From: Chloroflexota bacterium
GTDB taxonomy: Bacteria; Chloroflexota; Dormibacteria; CF-121
Length of the DNA stretch: 45,297 nucleotides
NCBI GenBank assembly: GCA_005882045.1
Contig: VBHO01000152.1
Span: 1 to 45,297 of the forward strand
Reading direction: 5' to 3'
Below, one piece after another: positions 17,024-26,456 of this stretch (within the stretch, counting starts at the first letter, position 1; every line of letters starts with the position of its first letter). The position numbers and the translations under genes were made by a program. The notes under the pieces were generated by a model. That model saw only the letters and a program-made list of their open reading frames with translations, made no database searches and had not been told where the DNA came from.

Positions 17024-18438
17024 GATCTGGCTCCTACCGGGCTTGGCTCACTGGTCGGGACCTTGTGGAATGGCGAACGTCGCAGGAACTGGCCGGCGCC
17101 CTTTGTCCCCTGGAACTTTCCGTCACGAACCAGCACGTTGCCACGCTGCATCACGACCTCCGGCAGGCCCTTGACCGTCATGCCCTCGTAGCAACTGTAG
17201 TCCACGTTCATGTGATGGGTCTTCGCCGAGAGCGTCCGTTCCACCCTCGGGTTGAAGATGACGATGTCGGCGTCACTCCCCGGGGCGATAGTGCCCTTAC
17301 GAGGGAAGAGCCCGAACATCTTGGCGGGCGCGGTCGCGACCAGTTCGACGAACCGGTTGAGCGTGATCCGGCCGGAATTCACCCCGCCATGGAAGATCAG
17401 CGTAAAGCGGTCTTCCACGCCGGGCAGGCCGTTGGGGATCTTCGAGAAGTCGCCACGCCCCAGCTCCTTCTGGCCCTTGAAATGGAACGGACAGTGGTCG
17501 GTCGCGACCAGCTGCAGGTCGTCCTGGAGAAGACCCTTCCAGAGCTCGTCGTGATGCGACGGCAGCCGCAGCGGCGGTGAGCAGACGTACTTCGCGCCCT
17601 CGAAGCCAGGTCGGCCCAGGTCGGCCAGGCTCAAGTAGAGGTACTGCGGGCAGGTCTCGGCAAAGGTGGGGGCGCCATCATCGCGCGCCGCGCGGACGGC
17701 GTCGAGCGCATCTTTCGAGCTCAAGTGCACGATATAGACGGCGACCTCGGCGAGGCGCGACAGCGCGATCGCCCGGCTGGTGGCCTCCCCCTCCATCGTG
17801 GCCGGCCGGGTCAGGCCGTGGTTGATCGGATCACCTTTGCCTTCGGCGAGGTAGCGCTGCACCAGCACGTCGATCGCGCCGCCGTTCTCGGCGTGCATCA
17901 TGATCAGGCCGCCGTTCTCCGCCGTACGGCTCATCGCCTTGAAGATCGACGCGTCATCGAGCATGAAGACGCCCGGGTAGGCCATGAAAAGCTTGAAAGA
18001 AGGCACGCCCTCGGTCACAAGCGCATCCATCTCCTTGAGGATCGAATCATTGATCTCGCGCACGATCATGTGAAAGCCATAGTCGATATGCGCCTTGCCC
18101 TCGGCTTTCTTGTGCCACTGGTCGAGGCCCTGGCGCAGCGTCTGGCCGAAGGTCTGCACCGCGAAGTCGACGATGGTGGTCGTGCCGCCCCAGGCGGCAG
18201 CGGCCGTTCCGGTGGCGAAGTCGTCGGAGGCGAAGGTGCCACCGAAGGGCAACTCCATATGGGTGTGGACATCGATCGCCCCCGGCATCACGTAGCGATT
18301 TTCCGCATCGATCACCTGGTCGGCCTTGGCCTCGAGTCCGCTCCCCATCGCCACGACCTTCTCGCCCTCGATCAGCACGTCGGTCTTGTTGGTGTCGCTC
18401 GCGGTCACCACCGTGCCATTCTTGATCAGCGTCCTCAT
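17020..18438 (-). CDS. hydA: Dihydropyrimidinase (hydantoinase)
   Basis: MRTLIKNGTVVTASDTNKTDVLIEGEKVVAMG...VMPGAIDVHTHMELPFGG...SFKLFMAYPG...HAENGGAIDVL...VATDHCPFHFKGQKELGRGDFSKIPNGLPGVEDR. Confidence 0.95.
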   Translation of the reverse strand: MRTLIKNGTVVTASDTNKTDVLIEGEKVVAMGSGLEAKADQVIDAENRYVMPGAIDVHTHMELPFGGTFASDDFATGTAAAAWGGTTTIVDFAVQTFGQTLRQGLDQWHKKAEGKAHIDYGFHMIVREINDSILKEMDALVTEGVPSFKLFMAYPGVFMLDDASIFKAMSRTAENGGLIMMHAENGGAIDVLVQRYLAEGKGDPINHGLTRPATMEGEATSRAIALSRLAEVAVYIVHLSSKDALDAVRAARDDGAPTFAETCPQYLYLSLADLGRPGFEGAKYVCSPPLRLPSHHDELWKGLLQDDLQLVATDHCPFHFKGQKELGRGDFSKIPNGLPGVEDRFTLIFHGGVNSGRITLNRFVELVATAPAKMFGLFPRKGTIAPGSDADIVIFNPRVERTLSAKTHHMNVDYSCYEGMTVKGLPEVVMQRGNVLVRDGKFQGTKGAGQFLRRSPFHKVPTSEPSPVGARS

Positions 18439-19280
18439 GGCAGCTCTTTGACCAGATCCTCGTAGCTCTCCGGCCGGCGATCGCGCAGGAACTGCCAGGT
18501 GTTGCGCACCTGACGATTCATGTCGAGGTCGAGGTCGGCGACCAGGACTTCATCTTCCGTCTCGGACGCCTGGGCGATGATCTTGCCGCGCGGATCGCAG
18601 AAGTAGCTCGACCCGTAGAACTGTGCCTCGTTGAGCGGCTTCTCCACCCCGACCCGGTTGATGGCGCCGATCCAGTAGCCGTTGGCGACCGCGTGCGCGG
18701 GTTGCTCCAGCTCCCAGAGGTAGCGCGACAGCGATTTGACCGTGGCCGACGGGTTGAAGACCAGTTCGGCGCCCTTGAGTCCTAGCGCCCGGGCGGGCTC
18801 CGGGAAGTGACGGTCGTAGCAGATCAAGATGCCGACCCGGCCGACCGAGGTCTCCCACACCGGGTAGCCGAGGTTGCCCGGCTTGAAATAGAACTTCTCC
18901 CAAAAGCACGGACCGACGTGCGGGATATGCGTCTTGCGATATTTGCCGACCACCGTGCCGTCGTTCTCGATCACGACCGCGGTGTTGTAGTAGACGCCGG
19001 TCTGGGCCTCCTCGTAGAAGGGCACGACCAGGACCATCTTGTGTTTCTTCGCGAGCGCCTGCATCCGCTTGACGGTCGGCCCGTCGTCCCGCTCGGCGGT
19101 GTCGTACCACTTGGGATCCTGCTCGGCGCAGAAGTAGGGGCCGAAGAAGATCTCCTGCAGGCACGTCACCTGGGCGCCCTTGTCCGCCGCTTCGTCGATC
19201 AGCTTCTCGTGCTTTGCGACGGCTTCTTCCTTGGGCATGTTTGCGTGCGCCTGGATGAGCGCCGCCCTCACCTTCGCCAT
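18435..19280 (-). CDS. Carbon-nitrogen hydrolase, N-carbamoyl-beta-alanine amidohydrolase (beta-ureidopropionase)-like
   Basis: TCLQEIFFGPYFCAEQDPKWYDTAE...GKYRKTHIPHVGPCFWEKFYFKPGNLGYPVWET...GILICYDRHFPEPARALGLKGAELVFNPSAT. Confidence 0.93.
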   Translation of the reverse strand: MAKVRAALIQAHANMPKEEAVAKHEKLIDEAADKGAQVTCLQEIFFGPYFCAEQDPKWYDTAERDDGPTVKRMQALAKKHKMVLVVPFYEEAQTGVYYNTAVVIENDGTVVGKYRKTHIPHVGPCFWEKFYFKPGNLGYPVWETSVGRVGILICYDRHFPEPARALGLKGAELVFNPSATVKSLSRYLWELEQPAHAVANGYWIGAINRVGVEKPLNEAQFYGSSYFCDPRGKIIAQASETEDEVLVADLDLDMNRQVRNTWQFLRDRRPESYEDLVKELP

Positions 19281-19301
19281 GTGTATGTCGCCTCCTCCTC
19301 G

Positions 19302-20300
19302 CTAGCTGAATGCCGGAATGATGGCTTCGCCGTATTTCTTGATAACCGCATCGGGTTTCTCCACCATAAGGTAGAGGTTGAACTGGTCGACGCCGACGTC
19401 GATCAACTCCTCGATCCGTTGCTTGCTCTGCTCGACGGTGCCGATGACGCAAAACCGGTCGATCACGTCATCGGGGACGAAGTCGGCATGGGCCGCGCCC
19501 CGCTGGGCGTGCTCCGAGTAGTCATAGTGATCGCGCGCCTTGATGTAGTCGGTCAGTGCCTTGGGGAGGTCCTGCGCGTCGTATCGCTTCAAGAGATCGA
19601 CGACGTGGTTCGAAACCAGTGCCGGGAACCAGCGCACCTGCTCGCGGGCCGCCTCCATGTCATCGGAGATGAACGCGGGCGCGGCGGCCTGGACCAGGAT
19701 GTCGTCGAAGGACCGGCCCGCCTCCTCGGCGCCTTCGCGGACGAACTGGAGACACCACTTGATGATGGCGGGATCGGCGAGCTGGATGATGACGCCGTCG
19801 GCGACCCGGCCGGCGGCACGCAGGGCCTTCGGCCCGTAGCCGGCCACCCAGATGGGCAGCTCGTGCTCGGCCCATTTCAACCGGACCTTCACCCCGTCGT
19901 AGCTGACCTCGCGACCGGCGGCGAGGTCACGGATCAACCGGCAGTGGGCTTCCATCGTCTCGACCGTCACCGGCTTCTGCCCAAGAACACGACGAGCGCT
20001 GTCGCCCCGGCCGATGCCCATCACCATGCGGCCGCCCGAGATCTCGTTGAGGGTTGCGAGCGCGCTCGCGGTGACGGTGGGATCGCGCGTGCCCGGGTTG
20101 GTGACGCAGGGGCCGATCTTGATGGTCTTGGTGTTGGCCGCCATCAACGTGAAGATCGGATAGACCTCCTGCCAGAGCACGTGCGAGTCGAAGAGCCACG
20201 CGTACTCGAAGCCCTGGGCCTCGGCGAGCTTGGTCAGCTCCACCCACCGGGAGGGAGGCGGATCCGGAGCAAAGCAAACACCGAAGCTGAGTCGTGCCAT
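19302..20300 (-). CDS. LLM-class flavin/F420-dependent oxidoreductase (resembles TIGR03842 group)
   Basis: MARLSFGVCFAPDPPPSRWVELTKLAEAQGFEYAWLFDSHVLWQEVYPIFTLMAANTKTIKIGPCVTNPGTRDPTVTASALATLNEISGGRMVMGIGRGDSA. Confidence 0.9.
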   Translation of the reverse strand: MARLSFGVCFAPDPPPSRWVELTKLAEAQGFEYAWLFDSHVLWQEVYPIFTLMAANTKTIKIGPCVTNPGTRDPTVTASALATLNEISGGRMVMGIGRGDSARRVLGQKPVTVETMEAHCRLIRDLAAGREVSYDGVKVRLKWAEHELPIWVAGYGPKALRAAGRVADGVIIQLADPAIIKWCLQFVREGAEEAGRSFDDILVQAAAPAFISDDMEAAREQVRWFPALVSNHVVDLLKRYDAQDLPKALTDYIKARDHYDYSEHAQRGAAHADFVPDDVIDRFCVIGTVEQSKQRIEELIDVGVDQFNLYLMVEKPDAVIKKYGEAIIPAFS

Positions 20301-20311
20301 TCCTTTCAAAG

Positions 20312-20345
20312 GCTGGAGCCCCCGCCGCGAGGAAGGGGCTCCAGC
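20312..20345 (-). promoter_or_regulatory. Intercistronic stem-loop between the NCS1 permease and LLM oxidoreductase genes
   Basis: GCTGGAGCCCC (20312-20322) / GGGGCTCCAGC (20335-20345), 11-bp perfect inverted repeat, no T-run. Confidence 0.7.
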
Positions 20346-20362
20346 GCGATCGATCTACGAGT

Positions 20363-21949
20363 TTAGGTCGCCGCCACGGCCTGGGGGCGCCGCCGAGCGG
20401 CAGCCGCCGGGAAGAGCGCCGAGAGCGCCAGGTAGCAGAGGAACGCCGCCACCAGTCCGACGACCCAGCTGTAGTCGTAGACGTGGAATGGGAACCAGCT
20501 GTACAGCGGGCCGATGATCCCGCCCTGCGGGAAGGGTCCGTTGCCCGGCGTCGAGTAGGCGCCGCCCACGGCCAGGACACCACCGACCACCAGGCTAACC
20601 AGGCCTCGCCAGTTGAAGCCGCCCGAGTATCGGTACTCGCCGTTCACGCGATAAAGGTCGCCCAGCCTGAGGTTGGTGTTGCGCATGAACCAGTAGTCGG
20701 CGATCAGCACGCCGGCGATCGCACCCAGAGCGCCGCCGTAGAAGCCGAGCCAGGTGAAGATGTAGACGTTCGGGTTCGCCAGCAGATTCCAGGGCTGGAT
20801 GACGATGCCCAGGACGCCGGTGATCAGGCCGCCGGTGCGGAAGCTGATCAGCTTCGGGATCACGTTCGAGAAGTCGTAGGAAGGGCTCACGATGTTGGCC
20901 GCGACGTTGACCGAAAGCGTCGCCACCGCCAGCGTGAAGAGCGCGAAGACGACGACGACCGGGTTGTCGAACTTCGCTGCCAGGTCGACCGGGTTCCAGA
21001 TCGCCGTCTTATAGACCACCTGCGTGGCAGCGGTAATGAGCACCGCCACCAATGGAAACAAGGTCATCGTCGTGGGCAGCCCGAGGATCTGGCCCCACGC
21101 CTGCGCCCGCTGGCTCTTCCCGAAGCGGGTGAAGTCGGGCATGTTCAGCGAGAGCGTCGACCAGAACGCGATCATGCCCATCAGCGCCGGCGGGAAGAGG
21201 ACGAACCAGAAGTTGCCACCCCAGCCAACCTTGCCCGGATCACTGAGGATCGGGCCGAAGCCACCGGCTTTCGTTACCATCCAGGCGAGCAGGCCCAACG
21301 CGACCACGAGCACGAACGGCGCTGCCCAGTTCTCGAAGCGGCGTACCGCGTTCATCCCGCGCACGATGATCAGGATGTTGATCGCCCAGAAGATCGCGAA
21401 GCTCAGCCAGAGGGTCCAATGCTGGCCGGCGACCATCCCCGAGTTGGCCCAGCCGGAGCCGAAGAGTTTGCCGGCAAGCAGAAAAAGCGCGCCGCCACCG
21501 ATCCAGGTCTGGATACCGAACCAGCCGCAGGCCACCCCCGCCCGAAGCAGGGCGGCGACGTTGGCCCCGAAAACGCCGAAGGAAGCCCGGGCGAAGACCG
21601 GATACGGAATGCCGTACTTGGTGCCGGCGTGGCTGTTCGCCAGCATCGGGATCAGGACGATGATGTTGGCCAATGCGATCGTGAGGATCGCCTGGTACCA
21701 GGCCATGCCCAGGAGGACCAGACCGGACGCCAGCAGGTAGGTTGGGATGTTGTGTGCCATGCCGATCCACAGCGCCATGTAGTTGTAGGTGTTCCAGGTC
21801 CGCCTTTTGATCGGTACCGGAGCCAGGTCCAGGTTGTAGAGCGAACTGTTGCGGATCGCTGAATCGTCGGCCAGCTCGTGCCGGCCGTCCGGGTAGACGA
21901 GCTCCTCCCCCACCCGCTGCGCCGGAGGCGTTAAGGTCGCTACTCCCAT
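20363..21949 (-). CDS. NCS1-family nucleobase:cation symporter (uracil/hydantoin/allantoin-type permease)
   Basis: RRTWNTYNYMALWIGMAHNIPTYLLASGLVLLGMAWYQAILTIALANIIVLIPMLANSHAGTKYGIPYPVFARASFGVFGANVAALLRAGVACGWFGIQTWIGG. Confidence 0.95.
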   Translation of the reverse strand: MGVATLTPPAQRVGEELVYPDGRHELADDSAIRNSSLYNLDLAPVPIKRRTWNTYNYMALWIGMAHNIPTYLLASGLVLLGMAWYQAILTIALANIIVLIPMLANSHAGTKYGIPYPVFARASFGVFGANVAALLRAGVACGWFGIQTWIGGGALFLLAGKLFGSGWANSGMVAGQHWTLWLSFAIFWAINILIIVRGMNAVRRFENWAAPFVLVVALGLLAWMVTKAGGFGPILSDPGKVGWGGNFWFVLFPPALMGMIAFWSTLSLNMPDFTRFGKSQRAQAWGQILGLPTTMTLFPLVAVLITAATQVVYKTAIWNPVDLAAKFDNPVVVVFALFTLAVATLSVNVAANIVSPSYDFSNVIPKLISFRTGGLITGVLGIVIQPWNLLANPNVYIFTWLGFYGGALGAIAGVLIADYWFMRNTNLRLGDLYRVNGEYRYSGGFNWRGLVSLVVGGVLAVGGAYSTPGNGPFPQGGIIGPLYSWFPFHVYDYSWVVGLVAAFLCYLALSALFPAAAARRRPQAVAAT

Positions 21950-22052
21950 GCTTCCCCTCCAATTGAGTTCCGGATCGCCGTTTTGCGAGCTAAATGTACG
22001 TTCGGCAAACGCCTAAGTCAATGGCCGTCGGGCCCACCTAGACTACAGCCCG

Positions 22053-22832
22053 TTGCTCACCAGCCTGCTGCTCAAGGTGGTCGTCGCGCCGGTGCTGATC
22101 ACGGGCGCTACTCTGGCCGGGCGACGCTGGGGCGACCGCCTGGGCGGCTGGCTGGTGGGCTTGCCGCTGACCTCCGGGCCGGTCGTGTTCTTCCTGGCAA
22201 TCGACCAGGGCAGCCGGTTTGCGACCACGGCGGCGCTCGCGGTCCTGCTCGGCACCATCTCGCAGGCGGCCTTTGCGGTTGCCTACGCCCGTGTGGCCGT
22301 CCGAGCCGGCTGGCCGGTGGCCACGGCCGCCGGCTGTGCCGTGTTCGCGCTTTCAACGATTGGCTTCCAGCGGCTCAGCCTTCCGGCCTTGCCGGCCTTC
22401 GCCCTGGTGACGGCCTCGTTGATCCTCGCCACCATCCTCATGCCGAAAAGCCGGCCGGGCGATCGCCCTGTGTCGGCTTCCCACTGGGACATTCCGCTGC
22501 GGATCGTCGTGGCGACCGGCTTGGTGCTGCTATTGACCGGAATCGCCCCGGCGATCGGCGCCCACCTCACGGGACTGCTATCACCATTCCCCGTGTACGC
22601 GGGCGTGCTCGCGATCTTCGCCCACCGACAGAGTGGCGATGCCGCCGCCAACGTGCTCGCAGGTCTGCTGCTCGGACTGTTTTCGTTCGCCGCCTTCTTT
22701 GTGCTGCTGGCGCTCGGCCTCAACCGAATCGGCATCGGACTCTCATTCGCGCTCGCGACCGCAACGGCGCTCGTGATCCAGGGATTGACCCTTCGGGCGA
22801 TCCGCGGCGCCGGCGACAGCGGGCTACCCTAA
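22053..22832 (+). CDS. Multi-pass membrane protein of unknown function
   Basis: MLTSLLLKVVVAPVLITGATLAGRRWGDRLGGWLVGLPLTSGPVVFFLAIDQGSRFA...; repeated hydrophobic segments; TTG start. Confidence 0.7.
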   Translation: MLTSLLLKVVVAPVLITGATLAGRRWGDRLGGWLVGLPLTSGPVVFFLAIDQGSRFATTAALAVLLGTISQAAFAVAYARVAVRAGWPVATAAGCAVFALSTIGFQRLSLPALPAFALVTASLILATILMPKSRPGDRPVSASHWDIPLRIVVATGLVLLLTGIAPAIGAHLTGLLSPFPVYAGVLAIFAHRQSGDAAANVLAGLLLGLFSFAAFFVLLALGLNRIGIGLSFALATATALVIQGLTLRAIRGAGDSGLP

Positions 22833-23677
22833 AGGTCTCGCTTCGCGAAGCTCCAGTTGGCCAGTCCGACGATCGCGACCAGCCAGCCAACGACCCACGC
22901 GAGATAGATCCCGGGCAGAGGCGCATCGGCGAAGAAGGGGTTCCCGGCCCTCGCCCGCCCCGCGATCCGAGCCGCAGCGAGAACCTCAGACGGCTCCAGG
23001 TAGAAGATCGCCCCGTGCCAGAGCCCGTCGGTTGGGATCAGAAGCCGGCTGCCGATCCCGATATTCTTGATGGTTTCGTTGTCGAAGGTAATGCCGATGG
23101 CGAGGGCGATGCCCCCGATCCAGGCGACGAAGAAGAGCACCAGCGCGATCACGCCGCCCGTCATCGGCGCCAGCCGCGTACTGAGCAGGAGGGCCAGCGT
23201 CATCAGGATGATCCCCTCGGCCGCGACGAAGGCGATCGACGCGACCGGGTTGGGCGGCAGGTAATTGGTGCCGAGCCAGATGCCGAGTAATTCGAGCAGG
23301 CCGCTGCCGGCGGCGTAGAGCGTGACCAGGAGCGCGAGCCCCAGCCATTTGCCCATCAGGAGTTGGCTGCGTCGAATCGGCCGCGGCAGGATCGCCAGCG
23401 CGATCCCCGACTCGATATCGCTGGCGATGCTGGGCGCCGCCACCAGGGTCGACCCCAGGGCGAGCACGCCGCTGAACATGAACGCCATCAAGATCGTAAG
23501 CTGCGACGCCGCCAGCCGTACCTCGGCGGGCGTCACGTTGTTCATCGTCGGCAGCCGGCTGAAGCCCCAGCTGGTGAGGACGATGACGACGATGGTCAGG
23601 ATGCCGAGCGCGAGCAGCAGCTTGCGGCGCGAGGCCTCGAGGATGGTGAGCCGCGCAATGGTGAGGACCTGCGTCAT
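22829..23677 (-). CDS. ABC transporter permease (ABC-2 type)
   Basis: ARLTILEASRRKLLLALGILTIVVIVLTSWGFSRL...SIASDIESGIALAILPRPIRRSQLLMGKWLG. Confidence 0.88.
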   Translation of the reverse strand: MTQVLTIARLTILEASRRKLLLALGILTIVVIVLTSWGFSRLPTMNNVTPAEVRLAASQLTILMAFMFSGVLALGSTLVAAPSIASDIESGIALAILPRPIRRSQLLMGKWLGLALLVTLYAAGSGLLELLGIWLGTNYLPPNPVASIAFVAAEGIILMTLALLLSTRLAPMTGGVIALVLFFVAWIGGIALAIGITFDNETIKNIGIGSRLLIPTDGLWHGAIFYLEPSEVLAAARIAGRARAGNPFFADAPLPGIYLAWVVGWLVAIVGLANWSFAKRDL

Positions 23678-24600
23678 TGCTCCTGCTCCTTGAGCAGCTG
23701 CAGAAAGCGATCCTCGAGTGTCTCGTGCCGCGGCTCGACGGCATAGACGCGGCCGCCCTGGCGGACGATCTCACTGACCAGCTGTGGGACACGATCCGGG
23801 TTGAGACCGCGAAAGGTCAGCCACTCGCCTTCGGCCTCCAGCGTCCCGAACTCGCCGAGCGCGGCCCGGCTGCCGGCCGGCAGCCCGGTGACGCGGACGC
23901 GGACCGCGCCGTCCTGCCCCAGGATTTGCGACATGGTGCCGGTCGCGATCACCCGGCCGTGGTCGACGACCGCGAGCCGGTCGCAGATCTGTTCGACCTC
24001 GGTTAGCAGGTGGGAGTTGAGAAAGACAGCCGTACCACGCGCCTTCAGCTGACGGATGATCTCGCGGACGTCATGCCGCCCGACCGGGTCGAGCGCCGAC
24101 GTCGGCTCGTCGAGCAGGACAAGCTCAGGCCGGCCAAGCAGGGCCACGCCCAGCCCCAGCCGTTGCTGCATGCCTTTGGAGAAACCTTCGACCTTGTCGT
24201 CGGCGCGGTCGGCCAGCCCCACCATGTCGAGCGCGAGATCGATCTCCTTCGTCCACTCGGAGCGCGCCATGCCGGACAGCTTGCAGTGCAGCCCGAGCAC
24301 CTCGCGCGCCGTCATCCACCCCTGGTAGCGGAACAGCTCGGGCAGGTAGCCAAGACGTCGCCGGGTTTGCAGGTCGCCGATCGGTGCGCCCAGCACCCAT
24401 CCCTGGCCCGCCGTTGGCAGGGCGAGACCGACCAGGAGCTTTACCGCCGTGGTCTTGCCGGCACCGTTGGGTCCCAGGAAGCCAAAGACCTCGGCGCGGC
24501 GCACGCTCATCGTCAGGCCGCTGAGCGCGACCGTTTTGCCGTAGCGCTTGGCGAGGTCCTGGGTGTGGACGGCAAGAGAGGCGGCATCGGCCGCCTCCAT
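23674..24600 (-). CDS. ABC transporter ATP-binding protein
   Basis: FLGPNGAGKTTAVKLLVGLALPTAGQG...FSKGMQQRLGLGVALLGRPELVLLDEPTSALDPVGR; start at internal Met. Confidence 0.95.
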   Translation of the reverse strand: MEAADAASLAVHTQDLAKRYGKTVALSGLTMSVRRAEVFGFLGPNGAGKTTAVKLLVGLALPTAGQGWVLGAPIGDLQTRRRLGYLPELFRYQGWMTAREVLGLHCKLSGMARSEWTKEIDLALDMVGLADRADDKVEGFSKGMQQRLGLGVALLGRPELVLLDEPTSALDPVGRHDVREIIRQLKARGTAVFLNSHLLTEVEQICDRLAVVDHGRVIATGTMSQILGQDGAVRVRVTGLPAGSRAALGEFGTLEAEGEWLTFRGLNPDRVPQLVSEIVRQGGRVYAVEPRHETLEDRFLQLLKEQEQ

Positions 24601-24616
24601 CGGGTTCAGATTGCGA

Positions 24617-25729
24617 TTAGTGGAGGGACGTTGCAATGGCGAGCACCTGGTCGGGAGTGAGCTGGCCTCCGACGGCGTAGATTACGCCATTGCTCTGCCA
24701 GACCACACCCGCCCCGAGGACTGACTTGATGAGCAGCCCCGGCACGCCATTGACCTGCACCGGCTCCGTGGTCGCCAGCCCCTTCGGGATCGGTATCAGA
24801 AGGGTGCTCGACGGATCTTTGATCGCTTTGATCTGCGCCGCGATGTCGGGCGGCACCCCAGGTTGCGACAACAGGTAGTCCTCGAGCTCGGCGGCCGTGG
24901 CGCCGGTGGAATCGACCGTCGGCACGCGCGTCTGTCCGATCACGAGGGTCGGCATCTGGGTCTCGCTGGTGCTGGCTGATAGGCCCCAGGCTTCGACGAG
25001 GGCCGGACCGGCGTTGACGATCAGCTTGCTGCCATTGATGCTGGCTGGCATGGGGTTCACATGCACGCCTTTCTGCGCTGCCGACGCGCGCAGCCGCTCC
25101 GCGTCGAAGGTCAGCGATCCCGTGGCGTGCGACACGACACCAAAGCTCACCGGGCCCGAGACGCCCTTGGGCAACGAGGCGGGCATCAGCACCGGCATCC
25201 CCGACTCTGCCGCGGCCGCGGTGGCGTCGCTGAGCTGGTGCAGCGTCGGTGCGTCGGGTAGCCACTTCACCTCGCCGTAGTCGAGCAGCGCGCTGGTCGA
25301 AGCAAAGTCCGAAGACGAGACCTGCACCGGCGTGATGGTCTTCGGCTCGAAGACCCGCAACAGGGTCTGCGCCGCCCCAGTTGCCGTCACGCCGGTCAGG
25401 AGCGCGGCTGCCAGTAGGACGGCGATCGCCGGGGTGGCGATCGGCCGCCAGCGAGGCGACGTCCGCCCTAGCCACCGCTCGTACCACCGAGGCGGGCGTG
25501 CGGCTTCCTCGCGTCGAATCCGCACCTGGACCGACCGCAGTGCCGCCGCCGGTTCCGGCGTGAAGCCGGGCACACTCAGCAGTCCAGCGGTCGCCCGCGC
25601 GGTATTGCCGATCGACTCGAAGCGCGCCTTGCACTCGGCGCAGCTGTCGTAATGCGCCTGGTCGACCGACGTCAGCGCCAGGGGCTCGTCGTAGATTCGT
25701 CGAAGCGTTCCGTCACTCAGGTGTCGCAC
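24617..25729 (-). CDS. Probable anti-sigma factor with DUF4367-like extracytoplasmic domain
   Basis: VRHLSDGTLRRIYDEPLALTSVDQAHYDSCAECKARFE (H-x3-C-x2-C), single TM (IATPAIAVLLAAALLTGVTATGAA), C-terminal GVPGLLIKSVLGAGVVWQSNGVIYAVGG; overlaps the sigma gene. Confidence 0.75.
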   Translation of the reverse strand: MRHLSDGTLRRIYDEPLALTSVDQAHYDSCAECKARFESIGNTARATAGLLSVPGFTPEPAAALRSVQVRIRREEAARPPRWYERWLGRTSPRWRPIATPAIAVLLAAALLTGVTATGAAQTLLRVFEPKTITPVQVSSSDFASTSALLDYGEVKWLPDAPTLHQLSDATAAAAESGMPVLMPASLPKGVSGPVSFGVVSHATGSLTFDAERLRASAAQKGVHVNPMPASINGSKLIVNAGPALVEAWGLSASTSETQMPTLVIGQTRVPTVDSTGATAAELEDYLLSQPGVPPDIAAQIKAIKDPSSTLLIPIPKGLATTEPVQVNGVPGLLIKSVLGAGVVWQSNGVIYAVGGQLTPDQVLAIATSLH

Positions 25730-26276
25730 GATTGACCTCCTTGCGCAGGGCCTCTTCCGCCCGGCGCAGCAGCGTTCCCACGTTTCCAACTTTCATCCCC
25801 AGCGCGGTCGCAACCTCCGCGTAGCTCAGTCCGCTGTAACGCAACATCAGGAGCGCGGCGGTTCGCTGCGGCAACTTGCGCAGCGCTTGCCGGACCTCTT
25901 GCCTGACGGCGGCTTCCTCCACCAACCGCTCCGGGTTGGCAGCCGGTGTTTGCGCAGGGTCCAGGGCATGGGCGATCTCGCGCTGGGCCCGTCGCCGCTC
26001 GCCCCGTATCACGTTCAAAGCGGAGTGGACGGCGGCCGAATGTAACCACCCGGCCGCCCGCTCGGAGTCGGGGGAGAGACTCCGGTGGAATTTGATGAAG
26101 ACCTCCTGGGCGACGTCCTCCGCCGCCGAGCGATCGCCGAGTACCCGGTAGGCGATCGCCACGACCTTCGGATATTCCTCGAGGAACAGGCGCTCGAATG
26201 GATCTGGCACCAGCGGATTAACCGCCCTGGCCGGGGTCCGGGTTACGGTCGGGCGCCAGGCCTCGATCTGCAGCAT
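25713..26276 (-). CDS. ECF-type RNA polymerase sigma factor
   Basis: FERLFLEEYPKVVAIAYRVLGDRSAAEDVAQEVFIKFHRSL...RQALRKLPQRTAALLMLRYSGLSYAEVATALGMKVGNVGTLLRRAEEALRKE. Confidence 0.93.
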   Translation of the reverse strand: MLQIEAWRPTVTRTPARAVNPLVPDPFERLFLEEYPKVVAIAYRVLGDRSAAEDVAQEVFIKFHRSLSPDSERAAGWLHSAAVHSALNVIRGERRRAQREIAHALDPAQTPAANPERLVEEAAVRQEVRQALRKLPQRTAALLMLRYSGLSYAEVATALGMKVGNVGTLLRRAEEALRKEVNRATPE

Positions 26277-26340
26277 CTACATCACAGGCACCGCCGCCGA
26301 CCCTGGTATGACAGCCCGTCAAAAGTGACCCCCTCGAAAC

Positions 26341-26456
26341 GTGTGAATAAGTGGAAGTCCGGCGGGCCGTGTGACTCTGTGTGACCAACGATGCACCATT
26401 CCGGCTTGCCTGCTACGTGTGATTCCGGTATTCAGGAAACGTGTGGGAGCGTGTAT
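26341..26456. promoter_or_regulatory. Clustered GTGTGA direct repeats in the divergent sigma/mce promoter region
   Basis: GTGTGA at 26341, 26369, 26379, 26417; variants GTGTGG at 26441 and GTGTAT at 26451; adjacent -10-like TATACAAT at 26454-26461. Confidence 0.45.

Noticed and set aside
15602-17191. 529-aa plus-strand ORF antisense to mmsA
   Set aside because: Shadow ORF of a well-supported dehydrogenase; low-complexity R/G/D/L composition
18807-20366. 519-aa plus-strand ORF antisense to nitrilase and LLM genes
   Set aside because: Spans two well-supported genes on the opposite strand; no recognisable domain
20294-21862. 522-aa plus-strand ORF antisense to the NCS1 permease
   Set aside because: Highly charged H/D/E/R-rich translation typical of the antisense of a TM protein gene
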